From NCBI RefSeq assembly GCF_002213415.1, contig NZ_NJGU01000007.1, forward strand, positions 248,001 through 312,000: a stretch of DNA of 64,000 nucleotides, written 5' to 3'. The stretch comes from Herbaspirillum robiniae. GTDB taxonomy: Bacteria > Pseudomonadota > Gammaproteobacteria > Burkholderiales > Burkholderiaceae_D. Positions 24,494 to 37,154 of this stretch are shown here, one piece after another. The notes below the pieces were generated by a model. That model saw only the letters and a list, made by a program, of their open reading frames with translations, was not told the origin of the DNA and did not search any database. Made by a program: the position numbers and the translations under genes. How positions within the stretch are numbered: position 1 is the stretch's first letter; the number at the start of each line of letters is the position of its first letter.

Positions 24494-26170
24494 TCATGAA
24501 GCCGGCGCCTGGTTGAACATCACGGTGCGCGGCAGGTAAGGCTGGCCGTTGATGCGGCGCTGGCCGTTGCTGAAGTCCTGGCCCAAGAAGGCGTCGCTCA
24601 AGATGTCGCGCGACGCCAGGTAGTAGCTCGACTCGATGCGCAGCAGGCCCAGCACCGCGTGTTCCAGGTGGTCGGTCTGGTACGGGCGGTTTTCCAGGAT
24701 GGCCTTGTCGTCCGCATTCTTTCCCGAGAACGACCTGGTCCACAGGAACATCGGTATCTCGTAGCCCGACGCATCGGCCACCGACTGGCCCGCATGGTCG
24801 CGCGTGTGGCCGACCTCCTGCCCGTGGTCGGCGCTGAAGAGCAGGCTGGCGGCGCCGGCGCCGGAGGCCATCGTGGCCTTGATCATGCCGGCCACGACGA
24901 AGTCGGTATAGGCGACGGCATTGTCGTATTCATTGCGCAGGCGCCGGATCCAGGCCGAGCGCCCGGCCGCCGACAGCCGCCGGGTGACGGCGTCGTCGGC
25001 GTCGTCGAAGCGCGCGTGCGAAGACGGATAGCGCATGTCGTAGGTGGGATGGGCGCCCAGCAGGTGGACCACGATGAGCTTTTTCGGCGCCGGGTCGGCG
25101 AGCGCGGTCTCCAGTCCCGGCAGCAGGTTGCCGTCGAAATTGTTCTCGCCGCGACCGGCGCCCTTGTTGATGAACACCTGCTGGTCGGCCCGGCTGGACA
25201 CCAGGCCCAGCCAGCCGTCGTTGGGCACCTGGTTGGAGATCCAGAAGGTCCGGTAGCCGGCCTCCTTGGCCAGCATCAGCACATCGGGTTTGCTGTGCCA
25301 GGCGTCGGGCGCGTTCAGGTCGGCCGGCGTCAGCATCTTCATCAGCGAGGACATGGTGGCCGGCTCCGACGAGATCACGTCGCGAAACACGATCAGTTCG
25401 CGGCGCATCGCGTCGAGCATCGGCGTCGTGCCGCGTTCATAGCCGTACAGCGACATGTTGCCGCGGTTCATGCTCTCTCCCACCACCCAGACCACGGTGT
25501 TGGCCTGCGGCCCCGCGTAGCGCACCCGCCATTCGGAGCGCTGCGCCATGTTGCCGGCGATGGCGCGTTGCATCGCCTGGGCCTGCTCCAGCTGCGCGCG
25601 ATAGTCGAGATAGCGGATCGGCCAGAACAGCGCCGGATTTTCCTTGGCCATGGTGGGATTGAAATGCAGCGCCAAGAACGACGCCAGCAACAGGCCGGTG
25701 GCCACCACGCCGCCCTTGCGCATGACGTCGGCCGGGCGCCGCGCCTCGCTGCGCGCCAGCCGGCGCTCCAGCGCGAACGCCGTGGCGCCGATCGCCACAA
25801 AGGCCAGCAGCGCCTTGCCGACTTCGCGCCAGTTGTGGCGGAAGAACTCGCCGCTCTCATCCGGATTGGAATTGAACACCGCCTGCAACACCAAGACCGG
25901 ATTGGGACGCAGCCCGAAATAGTCGCGCAGGAAACCCTTCAGCGCGGCGTCGAAGAAGAACAGCAGCAGGATCGCCATGCCCGCGGTCGACAGCCAGGCG
26001 GGACGCGCTCTGACGCGCGGGACGGCGAGCAGGATGCCGGCGATGCCGGGCAGGCCGGTGGCCATCAGCAGGCCGCTCTTGGCGAATTCGTTGGCGCTGA
26101 TCATGCCCAGCGACCAGAAGGCGGCCAGGCCTGCGATGCCGATGCCGAGTCGATATGCCAGTTGCTTCAC
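24494..26170 (-). CDS. CptA/EptC-type phosphoethanolamine transferase
   Basis: A 558-residue inner-membrane enzyme with five N-terminal TM helices (within residues 1-165) and a periplasmic sulfatase-like domain. It shows VVGESMNRGNMSLYGYERGT, the segment SEPATMSSLMKML with the probable acceptor Thr, HLLGAHPTYDMRYP, and SADHGQEVGHT. It adds phosphoethanolamine to lipid A or the LPS core; sequence style is nearer CptA (core heptose) than EptA. The start is GTG at 26170 behind AAGGTGG. It lies 115 bases downstream of the czcS-like kinase on the same strand, so it is probably co-transcribed with czcRS. A different enzyme of the same superfamily is in the island at 10212. Confidence 0.88.
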   Translation of the reverse strand: MKQLAYRLGIGIAGLAAFWSLGMISANEFAKSGLLMATGLPGIAGILLAVPRVRARPAWLSTAGMAILLLFFFDAALKGFLRDYFGLRPNPVLVLQAVFNSNPDESGEFFRHNWREVGKALLAFVAIGATAFALERRLARSEARRPADVMRKGGVVATGLLLASFLALHFNPTMAKENPALFWPIRYLDYRAQLEQAQAMQRAIAGNMAQRSEWRVRYAGPQANTVVWVVGESMNRGNMSLYGYERGTTPMLDAMRRELIVFRDVISSEPATMSSLMKMLTPADLNAPDAWHSKPDVLMLAKEAGYRTFWISNQVPNDGWLGLVSSRADQQVFINKGAGRGENNFDGNLLPGLETALADPAPKKLIVVHLLGAHPTYDMRYPSSHARFDDADDAVTRRLSAAGRSAWIRRLRNEYDNAVAYTDFVVAGMIKATMASGAGAASLLFSADHGQEVGHTRDHAGQSVADASGYEIPMFLWTRSFSGKNADDKAILENRPYQTDHLEHAVLGLLRIESSYYLASRDILSDAFLGQDFSNGQRRINGQPYLPRTVMFNQAPAS

Positions 26171-26285
26171 TCAGTTCCACCTTCCAGAAAAGATGCGCGC
26201 CATGTGCGGGAAGATCGCTGGCATGCGGTCTTGCCGTTGCGCCGATCCACTCGCTTGTGCCACCTGTGTTGCCGGTTCCGCTTGC

Positions 26286-27755
26286 TCAGTTTGTGACACC
26301 CGCGCCACTTGCGCCCGGCCTGCCCTGCGCGGCAGGCGTCGCCTGGTCCGGAAAGGCCAGGCTGAACACCGTGGAGCCGCCCGGCGCACTGCTCACGCTG
26401 GCCGTGCCGCCGTGCAACGTCATGACCGAACGCACGATCGCCAGCCCCAGTCCGCTGGAGCCGCCGGCGCTGCTGCGCGACGGGTCGGCGCGGTAGAAAC
26501 GGTCGAAGATGCGCTCGGCCAGCTCGGGACGGATGCCTTCGCCGGGATTGGCGACGCTGATGACGGTGGCCGCGCCGGTGCGCGCCGCTTCGATGCGGAT
26601 GACGCCCTGCGCCGGCGTGTAGCGGATGGCGTTGGCCACCAGGTTGCCCAGCGCGCGCCGCAGCAGCATCATGTCCGCGCTGATCTCGCCGGCGCCGTAG
26701 ACGGCGATTCGCACGCCGGCGTCCTCGGCGATGCCTTCGAAATAGTCGGCGATCCTGCCCAGCTCTTCTTCCACGCTCAGGCGCCGGATCTGCAGCGCCA
26801 CATGGGCATGCTCGGCCCGGGCCAGGAACAGCATGCTTTCCATCATCCGCGAGAGCCGTTCGTACTCCTCGATGTTGGAGCTCAGCAGCGCCTGGTACTC
26901 CTCAAGCGCGCGCGGCTTGCCCAGCGCCACCTGGGTCTGCACCATCAGGTTGTTCAACGGGGTGCGCAGGTCGTGCGCCAGGTCGGCCGAGAACTGCGTC
27001 AGCTGTTCGAAACTGCGGTGCAGGCGATCGAGCATGGCATTGAAGGATTCGACGATCTCATGCAGCTCGCTGGGCGCGGAGCGGATGTCGATCCGGGTGT
27101 CCAGCCGGTTGGCGGAGATCGCGTGCGTCTGCGCCGCCATCAGGCGCAGGGGGCGCAGGCCGCCGCGCACGAAGAAGTAGCTCAGCAGGGTCGCCAGCAG
27201 GGTGCCGATGCTGGCCGCGTACCAGACCTGCGAATGGTAGTCGGCCAGCAGCTGCATGCGGTCCGACGCCGTGCGCGCCACCATCACCGTGGCCTGCTCG
27301 CCGGAACGCGCAAAGGCCCGGCTGACGATGACGCGGGCCCGGCCGTCGGGCAGGTCGACGGTGCGCAGCGCGCCGGATGGCCGGGCGGCGTCGGCCGGCA
27401 AACCGGGCAGGCTGTCGGGGTCGTCGTAGCTCTTGATGATGGTGGCGCCGGCGGCGTCGGTGATGCGGATCAGCAGTCGGTCGTGGCCGCTGATGGTGTC
27501 CAGCAGCGCGTGGGTGTTCTCGCGCAGGGCGGCCAGCGAGTCCGCCTCCTGCACCAGGTGGCCGATCGAACTGCTCTTGCCGGCGAGTTCGTCGTCGTCG
27601 CGGCGCTCCAGCTGCACGTGCAGCGAATGATAGAGATAGCTGCCCACGCCGGCGAAGGTGACGATGGCCACCAAGGCGAACAGGCTCACCAGCCGCAGCG
27701 TCATCGACGGCGGGTGGCGCGATGGCTGCAGCCCCTGCGGCCTGTGCCGCTTCAC
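26286..27755 (-). CDS. czcS: CzcS-type heavy-metal sensor histidine kinase (chromosomal)
   Basis: A 489-residue inner-membrane kinase. I start it at GTG 27755, which overlaps the regulator's stop (GTGA); the alternative ATG is 27704. The N-terminus [20 protein letters not shown] is typical of heavy-metal sensor kinases. A periplasmic region follows, then a second TM near residue 185, HAMP, HisKA with [18 protein letters not shown], and HATPase with [10 protein letters not shown], the G2-like motif [11 protein letters not shown] and a C-terminal VFSLAFP. The very N-terminal extension seen in the open frame is non-coding. It belongs to the czcR-czcS-phosphoethanolamine transferase unit, divergent from the czc efflux operon. 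Confidence 0.9.
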   Translation of the reverse strand: MKRHRPQGLQPSRHPPSMTLRLVSLFALVAIVTFAGVGSYLYHSLHVQLERRDDDELAGKSSSIGHLVQEADSLAALRENTHALLDTISGHDRLLIRITDAAGATIIKSYDDPDSLPGLPADAARPSGALRTVDLPDGRARVIVSRAFARSGEQATVMVARTASDRMQLLADYHSQVWYAASIGTLLATLLSYFFVRGGLRPLRLMAAQTHAISANRLDTRIDIRSAPSELHEIVESFNAMLDRLHRSFEQLTQFSADLAHDLRTPLNNLMVQTQVALGKPRALEEYQALLSSNIEEYERLSRMMESMLFLARAEHAHVALQIRRLSVEEELGRIADYFEGIAEDAGVRIAVYGAGEISADMMLLRRALGNLVANAIRYTPAQGVIRIEAARTGAATVISVANPGEGIRPELAERIFDRFYRADPSRSSAGGSSGLGLAIVRSVMTLHGGTASVSSAPGGSTVFSLAFPDQATPAAQGRPGASGAGVTN

Positions 27756-28423
27756 TGCCGGGCCTCGAACACGTAGCCCATGCCCCACACCGTGTGCAGC
27801 AGCTTGTCGTCGAAACCGTCGTCGAGCTTGGCGCGCAGCCGGCGCACCGCGACGTCGACCACGTTGGTGTCGCTGTCGAAGTTCATGTCCCACACCTGCG
27901 AGGCGATCTGCGGGCGCGACAGCACCTCGCCGGGACGCCGGATCAGCATGTGCAGCAGGGCGAACTCCTTGGCGGTCAGGTCGAGCCGCCGGCCGCCGCG
28001 CGTCACCTTGCGGCGCAGGACGTCGACCAGCACATCGGCGTATTCGATGACGTCGGCCTCGCGGCTGGGACCGCGGCGCAGCAGCGTGCGCACGCGCGCC
28101 AGCAGCTCGGTGAAGGCGAACGGCTTGACCAGGTAGTCGTCGGCGCCCAGCTCAAGGCCCTTGACGCGGTCTTCCACCTCGTCGCGCGCGGTCAGGAACA
28201 GCACCGGCGTGTCATGTGTGCGGCGCAGTTCGCGCAGGATCTCCCAGCCGTCCATCCCCGGCAGCATCACGTCGAGGATGACCAGCTTGTAGTCCAGCGT
28301 GGTGGCGTTGTGCAGGCCGTCCACGCCGGTGCGCACCCAGTCGACCACGAAGCCGGACTCGGTCAGGCCGCGGCGCAGGTAATCGCCGGATTTCGGTTCG
28401 TCCTCTACCAACAGGATGTGCAT
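27752..28423 (-). CDS. czcR: CzcR-type OmpR-family response regulator (chromosomal)
   Basis: A 223-residue response regulator: receiver with ED at 8-9, phospho-acceptor D51 ([13 protein letters not shown]), Lys in [10 protein letters not shown], and a winged helix with [12 protein letters not shown] and [15 protein letters not shown]. It is the first gene of the leftward operon and overlaps the kinase by 4 bases. It is divergent from the DUF4148-czcICBA genes, with the ATTAC-N6-GTAAT box at 28478 in between. It is the obvious candidate to activate that operon and, through the same box, the island promoters. Confidence 0.92.
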   Translation of the reverse strand: MHILLVEDEPKSGDYLRRGLTESGFVVDWVRTGVDGLHNATTLDYKLVILDVMLPGMDGWEILRELRRTHDTPVLFLTARDEVEDRVKGLELGADDYLVKPFAFTELLARVRTLLRRGPSREADVIEYADVLVDVLRRKVTRGGRRLDLTAKEFALLHMLIRRPGEVLSRPQIASQVWDMNFDSDTNVVDVAVRRLRAKLDDGFDDKLLHTVWGMGYVFEARQ

Positions 28424-28476
28424 GATCGGTTTTCCATGGAGTACGCCGCTATTGTGATCGCTGCGGCCTGCCGATT

Positions 28477-28532
28477 CATTACAAATCCGTAATGACTGGG
28501 CAATCTTTCTGTGCGGACCCGCTCCCTAGAAT
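28477..28532 (+). promoter_or_regulatory. Metal-type operator/promoter of the chromosomal czc operon
   Basis: CATTAC-AAATCC-GTAATG (28477-28494) contains the ATTAC-N6-GTAAT core of the island boxes. A -10-like TAGAAT begins at 28527, 34 bases after the core ends, the same distance as at 1848 and 8952. The operator lies in the divergent region between czcR and the DUF4148 gene. Confidence 0.78.
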
Positions 28533-28622
28533 TCACTCAACGATGCGCCACCCAAGCAAGCGGCGCTCGGCGGCGCCCGTGACGGGCGTCTCTTTCTGAA
28601 CTTCCATTCTAGGAGAACTGGC

Positions 28623-28913
28623 ATGAAAACTTTGCAAATCGTCTGCGCCGCCCTGGTGGCCGCCTTCTCGGTATCGGCCTTCGCGCAAAACACCGTCAGG
28701 ACCGACGCCGAACGCGACCGGGCCAACCTGAACGCCCGCAACAACTATCCGGTCATCAAGTTCGAGAGCACCAAGACCCGCGCCGACGTGCGCGCCGAGC
28801 TGGAAGCCGCCCGCCTGGGCGAGCCGGCCAAGGCGCAGGGCCCCAAGCCGAGCGCGACCGGCAGCCCGGCGCAAGGCAAGGCCTTTGACTCTTCGCTGTA
28901 CAACGGGGCATAA
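28623..28913 (+). CDS. DUF4148-like small exported protein
   Basis: A 96-residue protein with a signal peptide (MKTLQIVCAALVAAFSVSAF, cleavage after FAQ) and a DUF4148-like segment (STKTRADVRAELEAARLGE). The C-terminal part is Pro/Ala/Gly-rich and probably disordered. It starts after an AGGAGAA. It is the first gene after the metal-type promoter at 28477, so it should be metal-induced and may bind metal or protect the envelope. DUF4148 proteins are common, short, periplasmic proteins of Burkholderiales without known activity. Confidence 0.75.
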   Translation: MKTLQIVCAALVAAFSVSAFAQNTVRTDAERDRANLNARNNYPVIKFESTKTRADVRAELEAARLGEPAKAQGPKPSATGSPAQGKAFDSSLYNGA

Positions 28914-29006
28914 TCGCCGCCGTCTGATGCCGATGCCGCATCACGACGCCACGGTCGCCGGCTGCAAGGCCGGCTGCCGCCGTACCGGGCGCGGTTGCCG
29001 ATGACC

Positions 29007-29046
29007 GCCAACCATTGCCAACGATGGCCAACCGTCACCAACGATG
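29007..29046 (+). repeat. Four exact 10-bp-spaced CCAAC repeats before czcI
   Basis: CCAAC occurs at 29008, 29018, 29028 and 29038, each the core of a degenerate 10-mer ([G/A]CCAAC[C/G]...). The last copy ends 10 bases before the czcI ATG, where a Shine-Dalgarno would normally be; none is visible. It could be a binding array, a leader feature affecting translation, or a simple short tandem repeat. Confidence 0.55.
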
Positions 29047-29051
29047 ACACG

Positions 29052-29423
29052 ATGCGCGCGCTGATCTTCCTGCTGGCCTTGTTGTTGCCGCTGCAGCTCT
29101 CCTGGGCGGCAATGGCGGGCTATTGCCAGGCGGAACAGGATCGCACGCCCTCGCACCTGGCGCATCACGAGCACGCCGCCGACAAGGCTGGCAAGGCTGA
29201 CAACGCCGAAAAACAGGACGCGCCGTCAAGCTCGCCGTCAGGCGACTGCGACGCCGGCTGTTCCCTGTGCCATTTTTCCTGCATGAAACCCATGCAACTG
29301 CGCAGCGCCGCCATGGCCACGCCGTCGGGCACGCAACAGAAGGCCCTGCCGCCGCGTTCGCACCATCCCGCCTCCCACATCGCCGACGGGCCTGACAAGC
29401 CCAACTGGACGCTCGCCGCCTAG
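29052..29423 (+). CDS. czcI: CzcI-like exported regulatory/metal-binding protein
   Basis: A 123-residue exported protein. I start it at ATG 29052 because the signal peptide begins there (MRALIFLLALLLPLQLSWAA); the frame is open upstream. The mature part begins GYCQAEQ, is rich in His and Ala, and has a Cys/His cluster (CDAGCSLCHFSC). This matches CzcI of Cupriavidus-type czc operons, a small periplasmic protein thought to modulate czcCBA expression. It lies 65 bases before czcC. No Shine-Dalgarno is apparent; the 10-bp repeat at 29007-29046 occupies its place. Confidence 0.8.
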   Translation: MRALIFLLALLLPLQLSWAAMAGYCQAEQDRTPSHLAHHEHAADKAGKADNAEKQDAPSSSPSGDCDAGCSLCHFSCMKPMQLRSAAMATPSGTQQKALPPRSHHPASHIADGPDKPNWTLAA

Positions 29424-29488
29424 CCCGGCGAGGACATTCACCACCTGCCTGCTCTCGCCGGATTCGCCATCTTTCACTGGAGAATTCG

Positions 29489-30778
29489 ATGTATCGGCAC
29501 AGCTATCTGCTGGCGCTGGCCGTGTTTGCGGCCGGCGCCAGCCAGGCGCAATCCGGCGCGCCTGGACCTATTGCCCCCCTTGTTACCGACGCCGCGGCAA
29601 TCCCGCCGCAGCCGCAGTCGCCGGCACTGTCGCTGCCCGCGGCAATCGCCCTGGCGTTCGAACGCAACCACACGCTGGCCGCCGCACGCCATGAGATCGC
29701 GGCCATGGAGGCCACCATCATCCAGGCCGGGGCGCGGCCCAATCCCGAGTTTTCTGCCTTGCTGGAAGACACCCGCAAAGCGACCCGCACCACGACCTAC
29801 CAGATCAACCAGCCTATCGAGCTGGGCGGCAAGCGCAGTGCCCGCATCGAGGCGGCCCAGCGCGCGCGCGACATGGCCTTGCTGGACTACGCGGCCAGGC
29901 GCGGCGAGCTGCGCGCGAGCCTGACGGCCGCCTATTATGAAGTCATGATCGCCGGCGAGCGCCGGCGCCTGGCGGCGGAGCTGGCGGGTCTTGCCAGGAC
30001 TTCTTCCGGCATGGCCGAGCGCCGCGTCATGGCCGGCAAGATCTCCCCGGTCGAACACACCAAGGCCCGGGTCGCGCAAGCCGGCGCGCAGCTGGAGCTG
30101 AGCCAGGCCGACAGCGAACTGACGCTGGCCAGGAGAAAGCTGGCCGCCTTCTGGGGCGCCGCCGACGGCGCGTTCCAGTTGTCCGCGGGCGGCGCCGAAG
30201 CCCTGCCGGAACTGCCGCCCATCGCCGAGCTGACCGGCAAGGTCGCGGCCGGCCCGGCGGTGCGGCTGGCCCGGCTGGAGGTCGAGCGCCGGCAAGCGCT
30301 GGCCAGGGTGGAGACCAGCAAGCGCACGCCCGACCTGACGCTGAGCCTGGGCAACAAGCGCGACGAAGAGGCGGCGCGCAACATGTGGGTGGTCGGGTTC
30401 TCCGTCCCGATCCCGGTCTTCGACAGCAACCGCGGCAACGAGCTGGAAGCGCTCAGGCGCGTCGACAAGGCGCGCGACGAGTTGTCCGCCGCCGAGCTGC
30501 AGGCGCAGGGCGACGCCGCCCAAGGCTATGAGCGCCTGCGCAACGCCCGGGAAGAAACCGCCGCGCTGCGCGACGAGATCGTGCCCGGCGCGTACAGCGC
30601 CTACCAGGCCGCGCGCACCGGCTTCGAGCTGGGGAAATTCGCTTTCCTCGACGTCCTTGACGCGCAGCGCACCTACTTCCAGGCCAAGGCGCAGTACTGG
30701 AAAGCGCTGTCGACCGCATTCCAGGCCACCGCCGACCTCGATCGCCTGGCCGGCGCCGACACACCCACATCCGAGTGA
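29489..30778 (+). CDS. czcC: CzcC outer-membrane channel of the RND metal pump
   Basis: A 429-residue TolC/OEP-family outer-membrane protein: signal peptide (MYRHSYLLALAVFAAGASQA), then two homologous helical repeats. Examples are AIALAFERNHTLAAARHEIA in repeat 1 and REETAALRDEIVPGAYSAYQ in repeat 2. It forms the exit duct for the CzcA/CzcB complex. Its stop overlaps an in-frame GTG that could serve as an alternative czcB start, so it is tightly coupled with czcB. Size is standard for CzcC. Confidence 0.92.
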   Translation: MYRHSYLLALAVFAAGASQAQSGAPGPIAPLVTDAAAIPPQPQSPALSLPAAIALAFERNHTLAAARHEIAAMEATIIQAGARPNPEFSALLEDTRKATRTTTYQINQPIELGGKRSARIEAAQRARDMALLDYAARRGELRASLTAAYYEVMIAGERRRLAAELAGLARTSSGMAERRVMAGKISPVEHTKARVAQAGAQLELSQADSELTLARRKLAAFWGAADGAFQLSAGGAEALPELPPIAELTGKVAAGPAVRLARLEVERRQALARVETSKRTPDLTLSLGNKRDEEAARNMWVVGFSVPIPVFDSNRGNELEALRRVDKARDELSAAELQAQGDAAQGYERLRNAREETAALRDEIVPGAYSAYQAARTGFELGKFAFLDVLDAQRTYFQAKAQYWKALSTAFQATADLDRLAGADTPTSE

Positions 30779-30786
30779 GAACAGAC

Positions 30787-32355
30787 ATGAGCAAAAAACA
30801 GAAACTCGCCATCGCGGCGATCCTGGCCGTGGCGGCGCTGCTGTGCGCCGTCGCCCTGCTGGGCGGCAAGGCCGGCGGGGACGGCGCGGCAGCGGCGTCC
30901 CATCGTGAAGAAGGCGGCCACGGCGACCGCGAGCATCACGGCGAAAACAAGCGCGACGCGCATCAGGACGCAGACAGCCACGGCGGCGACGAACACCACG
31001 CCGCGGCGCCGGCCAAGGGGCCGCATGGCGGCGCCCTGTACCGCGACGGCGCTTCATCCTACGAAGTGCTGCTGTCGGAGAGCGACGGTGCGCTCAGCGT
31101 CTATGCCTACCGCGACGGGCAGGCGCTGGCGCCGGGCGCCGTGAAGCTGGCGGCGACCCTGCAGCGCCCCGGCAAGGGCGCCGAAGCATTGCAGTTCCAG
31201 CCGGCCGGCGACGCCCTGAAGGCGGGTGCGGCGATCGGGGAGCCGCACCTGTTCGACATCCGGTTCTCGGCGTCCTCGCCGGCCGGCGCGCAGGAATTCA
31301 CGTTCTCCAAAGAGGAGGGCAAGATCGAACTCGGCAAGGAGCAGATAGCCGCTGCCGGCATCGTCCTCAAGACCGCCGGCGCAATGAAGATGAACAGCAG
31401 CCTGCAGCTGCCCGGCGAGATTCGCTTCAACGAGGACCGCACCGCGCACGTAGTGCCGCAGGTGGCCGGCATCGTCGAGTCGGTCTCGGCCAACCTCGGG
31501 CAGAAGGTGAAGAAGGGCCAGGTGCTGGCCGTCATCAGCAGCAGCGCGGTGTCCGAACAGCGCTCCGAGCTGCTCAATGCCGAACAGCGCCTGGCGCTGG
31601 CCAGGAGCGCCTACCAGCGCGAGAAGCACCTGTGGGAGCAGAAGATTTCCGCCGAACAGGATTACCTGCAGGCGCAAGCGAGCCTGCGCGAATCGGAAGT
31701 GGCCGTGCGCAATGCGCGGCAGAAGCTGCGCGCCATCGGCGCCACCGGCAGTAGTGCCGGTGCGGCCGGCAGTCTGAACCGCTACGAGATCCGCGCGCCC
31801 TTCGACGGCGTGGTGGTCGAGAAGCACCTCGGCCTGGGCGAGGCGGTTCGCGAGGATGCGAACGTCTTCCTGATCTCGGATCTCCCCAGCGTCTGGGCCG
31901 AGATCGTCGTATCGCCCAAGGACATGCGGGCGGTGCGCGTGGGCGGCCAGGCCGTCGTGCGCGCCACCGCCTTCGACTTTTCCGCCGGCGGCCGGATTTC
32001 CTATGTCGGCGCGCTGATCGGCGAGCAGACCCGCACCGCCAAGGCCCACGTGGTGCTGCCCAATCCCGACGACAGCTGGCGTCCCGGCCTGTTCGTGTCG
32101 GTCGAGATCGTCGGCGACGAGACGCAGGCCGCCGTCGCGGTGGCGGCCGACGCCATCCAGAGCGTGGACGGCAAGAGCGTGGTCTTCGTGCGCGTGCCCG
32201 GCGGGTTCGCCGCGCAGGAGGTCGAGACCGGACGCAGCGACGGCCGCTTCGTCGAAATCAGGTCCGGCCTGGAGGCCGGCGCCGAATACGCCGCCGCCGG
32301 CAGCTTCGCCATCAAGGCCGAGCTGGGCAAGGGCTCGGCCGAACACAGCCACTGA
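30787..32355 (+). CDS. czcB: CzcB periplasmic membrane-fusion protein
   Basis: A 522-residue membrane-fusion protein anchored by an N-terminal TM helix (about 5-25), then a long His/Asp/Glu-rich stretch (about residues 35-75) typical of metal-binding CzcB proteins. A small beta domain follows, then the lipoyl/coiled-coil hairpin (VSANLGQKVKKGQVLAVISS, and helices around LNAEQRLALARSAYQ). The adaptor domain contains RAPFDGVVVEKHLGLGEAV. I prefer ATG 30787; a GTG at 30775 overlaps the czcC stop. It bridges CzcA and CzcC and may deliver metal to the pump. Confidence 0.92.
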   Translation: MSKKQKLAIAAILAVAALLCAVALLGGKAGGDGAAAASHREEGGHGDREHHGENKRDAHQDADSHGGDEHHAAAPAKGPHGGALYRDGASSYEVLLSESDGALSVYAYRDGQALAPGAVKLAATLQRPGKGAEALQFQPAGDALKAGAAIGEPHLFDIRFSASSPAGAQEFTFSKEEGKIELGKEQIAAAGIVLKTAGAMKMNSSLQLPGEIRFNEDRTAHVVPQVAGIVESVSANLGQKVKKGQVLAVISSSAVSEQRSELLNAEQRLALARSAYQREKHLWEQKISAEQDYLQAQASLRESEVAVRNARQKLRAIGATGSSAGAAGSLNRYEIRAPFDGVVVEKHLGLGEAVREDANVFLISDLPSVWAEIVVSPKDMRAVRVGGQAVVRATAFDFSAGGRISYVGALIGEQTRTAKAHVVLPNPDDSWRPGLFVSVEIVGDETQAAVAVAADAIQSVDGKSVVFVRVPGGFAAQEVETGRSDGRFVEIRSGLEAGAEYAAAGSFAIKAELGKGSAEHSH

Positions 32356-32384
32356 GCGCAGCGATTCCGAGAGAGGCCACAATC

Positions 32385-35588
<3,204 letters not shown>

Positions 35589-35616
35589 TGGCCGTCACCA
35601 AGAGGAGCTACCTGTC

Positions 35617-36141
35617 ATGGGAAAAAACCATCCCCGTTCATTGGGAAAATGCCTCTGCGTCGCCGGCCTGGCGCTGCTGGCGTCGGCCTGCGCCACCCCG
35701 GCGCCGGACACCGTGGCGTGCACCATCCTGCAGCAGTCGGGCCGGTGCGCCGCCGTGCCGGTGCACGACGATGCGCATGAGGACGAGGCCAGGCGGCAGG
35801 TGGCCGCGCCGGAAGGCTTCGGCTATCTCTACGTGGCCCGTCCTTACGCGCAGCAGCGCAGCGTGAAGGCGCGGGTCTACCTGGATGGCGCGCTTGTCGC
35901 CGAACTCGGTCCGCAGAGTTTCGCGCGGCTGAAGCTGCGCCCCGGCCTGCATGCGGTGGAGGTGGCGGCGGACGGCGTCGCCGCGGCCCGGGCGACGGTG
36001 GACATGAAGGCCGAGGCGTATCTCGAGTACCGCCTGGCCGAGCGTTTCTTCGCCACGCAATCCGGCATGAGCGAGGTCGACCGCGCGCGGGCGGCCGCGC
36101 TGCTGCCGCGGCTCGACCTGGTGGTGTCCCGGCAGGAGTGA
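35617..36141 (+). CDS. DUF2846-like lipoprotein following chromosomal czcA
   Basis: A 174-residue putative lipoprotein. I start it at ATG 35617, eight bases after AGAGGAG. It has a signal sequence with lipobox (LLASAC, Cys near residue 25) and mature CATPAPDTVACTILQQSG, then PEGFGYLYVARPYAQQRSVK. It is clearly homologous to the island protein at 1265-1786, and both directly follow metal-pump genes, here czcA itself and there czcA-czcD. Function unknown; an envelope partner of the Czc pump is the inference. Confidence 0.85.
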   Translation: MGKNHPRSLGKCLCVAGLALLASACATPAPDTVACTILQQSGRCAAVPVHDDAHEDEARRQVAAPEGFGYLYVARPYAQQRSVKARVYLDGALVAELGPQSFARLKLRPGLHAVEVAADGVAAARATVDMKAEAYLEYRLAERFFATQSGMSEVDRARAAALLPRLDLVVSRQE

Positions 36142-36290
36142 CGGCCAGCGTAACGGAAAAGTGCCGCGCAGCGCATGGCCACGGCTCCTTCGCATGCGCG
36201 GCATACATGCGAAGCGGCGCAAATCTCGTTTGAGCGTGTCCCGTGGCGGATGCTTCAATGCTCCTACCGCACTTTTGCCAGGAGCCAGCC

Positions 36291-37154
36291 ATGCCAGCCC
36301 AAGCGATCCATGCCGTTCATCAACCGCAGCCGGCCGGCGTCACCGCCGCGCTGAGCTACCTGGCCGACCAGGCCGTGCTGCCCGTCAGCTACGCCTATCC
36401 GCCGCCGCCGGGACAAGCGTGGGAAAGCGCCGCGTATGAGGCGCGCTCCTGCTTCATCGCCGATGCCCGCGGCGAACCGGGCCATGCGCTGGACGGCAAC
36501 GGCTTCCTGCTGGCCGATGCGCCGACGGCGGTGCGCGACTTCGCCGACGAGGGCGAGATCGTATCGGCTTACTACGCCGAGGCCGTCGAGCTGGCCCTGC
36601 AGGCCACCGGCGGCACCCATGCCTACGTATTCGACCACCTGGTGCGGCGGCGCGAAGCCGACCGCGCCGCGCTGAGCTTCGGCCGCAAGGCGCCGGGCGG
36701 GCTGCCGGCGGCCAACGGCCGCATCCACAACGACTACACGGAGCAGTCCGGGCGGCGACGCCTGGCGCTGCTGCTGCGCGACTCCGACCTGCTGCCGTTC
36801 GTGCAGCATTTTTCCATCATCAATATCTGGCGCTCCATCAACGGGCCGGTGCAGGACACGCCGCTGGCGGTGTGCGACGCGCGCAGCGTGCGGCCCGAGG
36901 AGCTGGTGTGCGGCGAGGTGCGCTATCCCAAACGCACCGGCGAGATCTACCAGCTGCGCCATGCCGGGCATCACCGCTGGTCCTATTTTTCGCGCATGGA
37001 CCGGCATGAGGCGCTGCTGTTCAAGCAGTACGATTCGCGCACGCAGGGCGTGGCGCGCTTCACGCCGCACGCCGCCTTCGACCTGCCGCGGATCCCGCCC
37101 GGCGCGCCGCTGCGCCAGAGCATAGAACTGCGTTGCCTGGTGGTGCACGCATGA
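36291..37154 (+). CDS. CmcJ/NvfI-family oxidoreductase-like protein
   Basis: A 287-residue soluble protein, started at ATG 36291 behind AGGAG. It matches the CmcJ/NvfI (also called GA4-desaturase/AsaB-like) family: RIHNDYTEQSGRRRL, FSIINIWRSINGPVQDTPLA with CDARSV, YPKRTGEIYQL, then HRWSYFSRMDRHEALLFKQYDS. This family has a jelly-roll, dioxygenase-like fold and acts on small metabolites (7-methoxylation of cephalosporins and fungal pathways). The substrate here is unknown. The ATGA overlap with the next gene indicates one operon. Confidence 0.8.
   Translation: MPAQAIHAVHQPQPAGVTAALSYLADQAVLPVSYAYPPPPGQAWESAAYEARSCFIADARGEPGHALDGNGFLLADAPTAVRDFADEGEIVSAYYAEAVELALQATGGTHAYVFDHLVRRREADRAALSFGRKAPGGLPAANGRIHNDYTEQSGRRRLALLLRDSDLLPFVQHFSIINIWRSINGPVQDTPLAVCDARSVRPEELVCGEVRYPKRTGEIYQLRHAGHHRWSYFSRMDRHEALLFKQYDSRTQGVARFTPHAAFDLPRIPPGAPLRQSIELRCLVVHA

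Noticed and set aside
24659-26296. 545-codon frame on the plus strand opposite the phosphoethanolamine transferase
   Set aside because: Shadow frame in GC-rich DNA, dominated by Ala, Arg, Gly and His; no family motifs.
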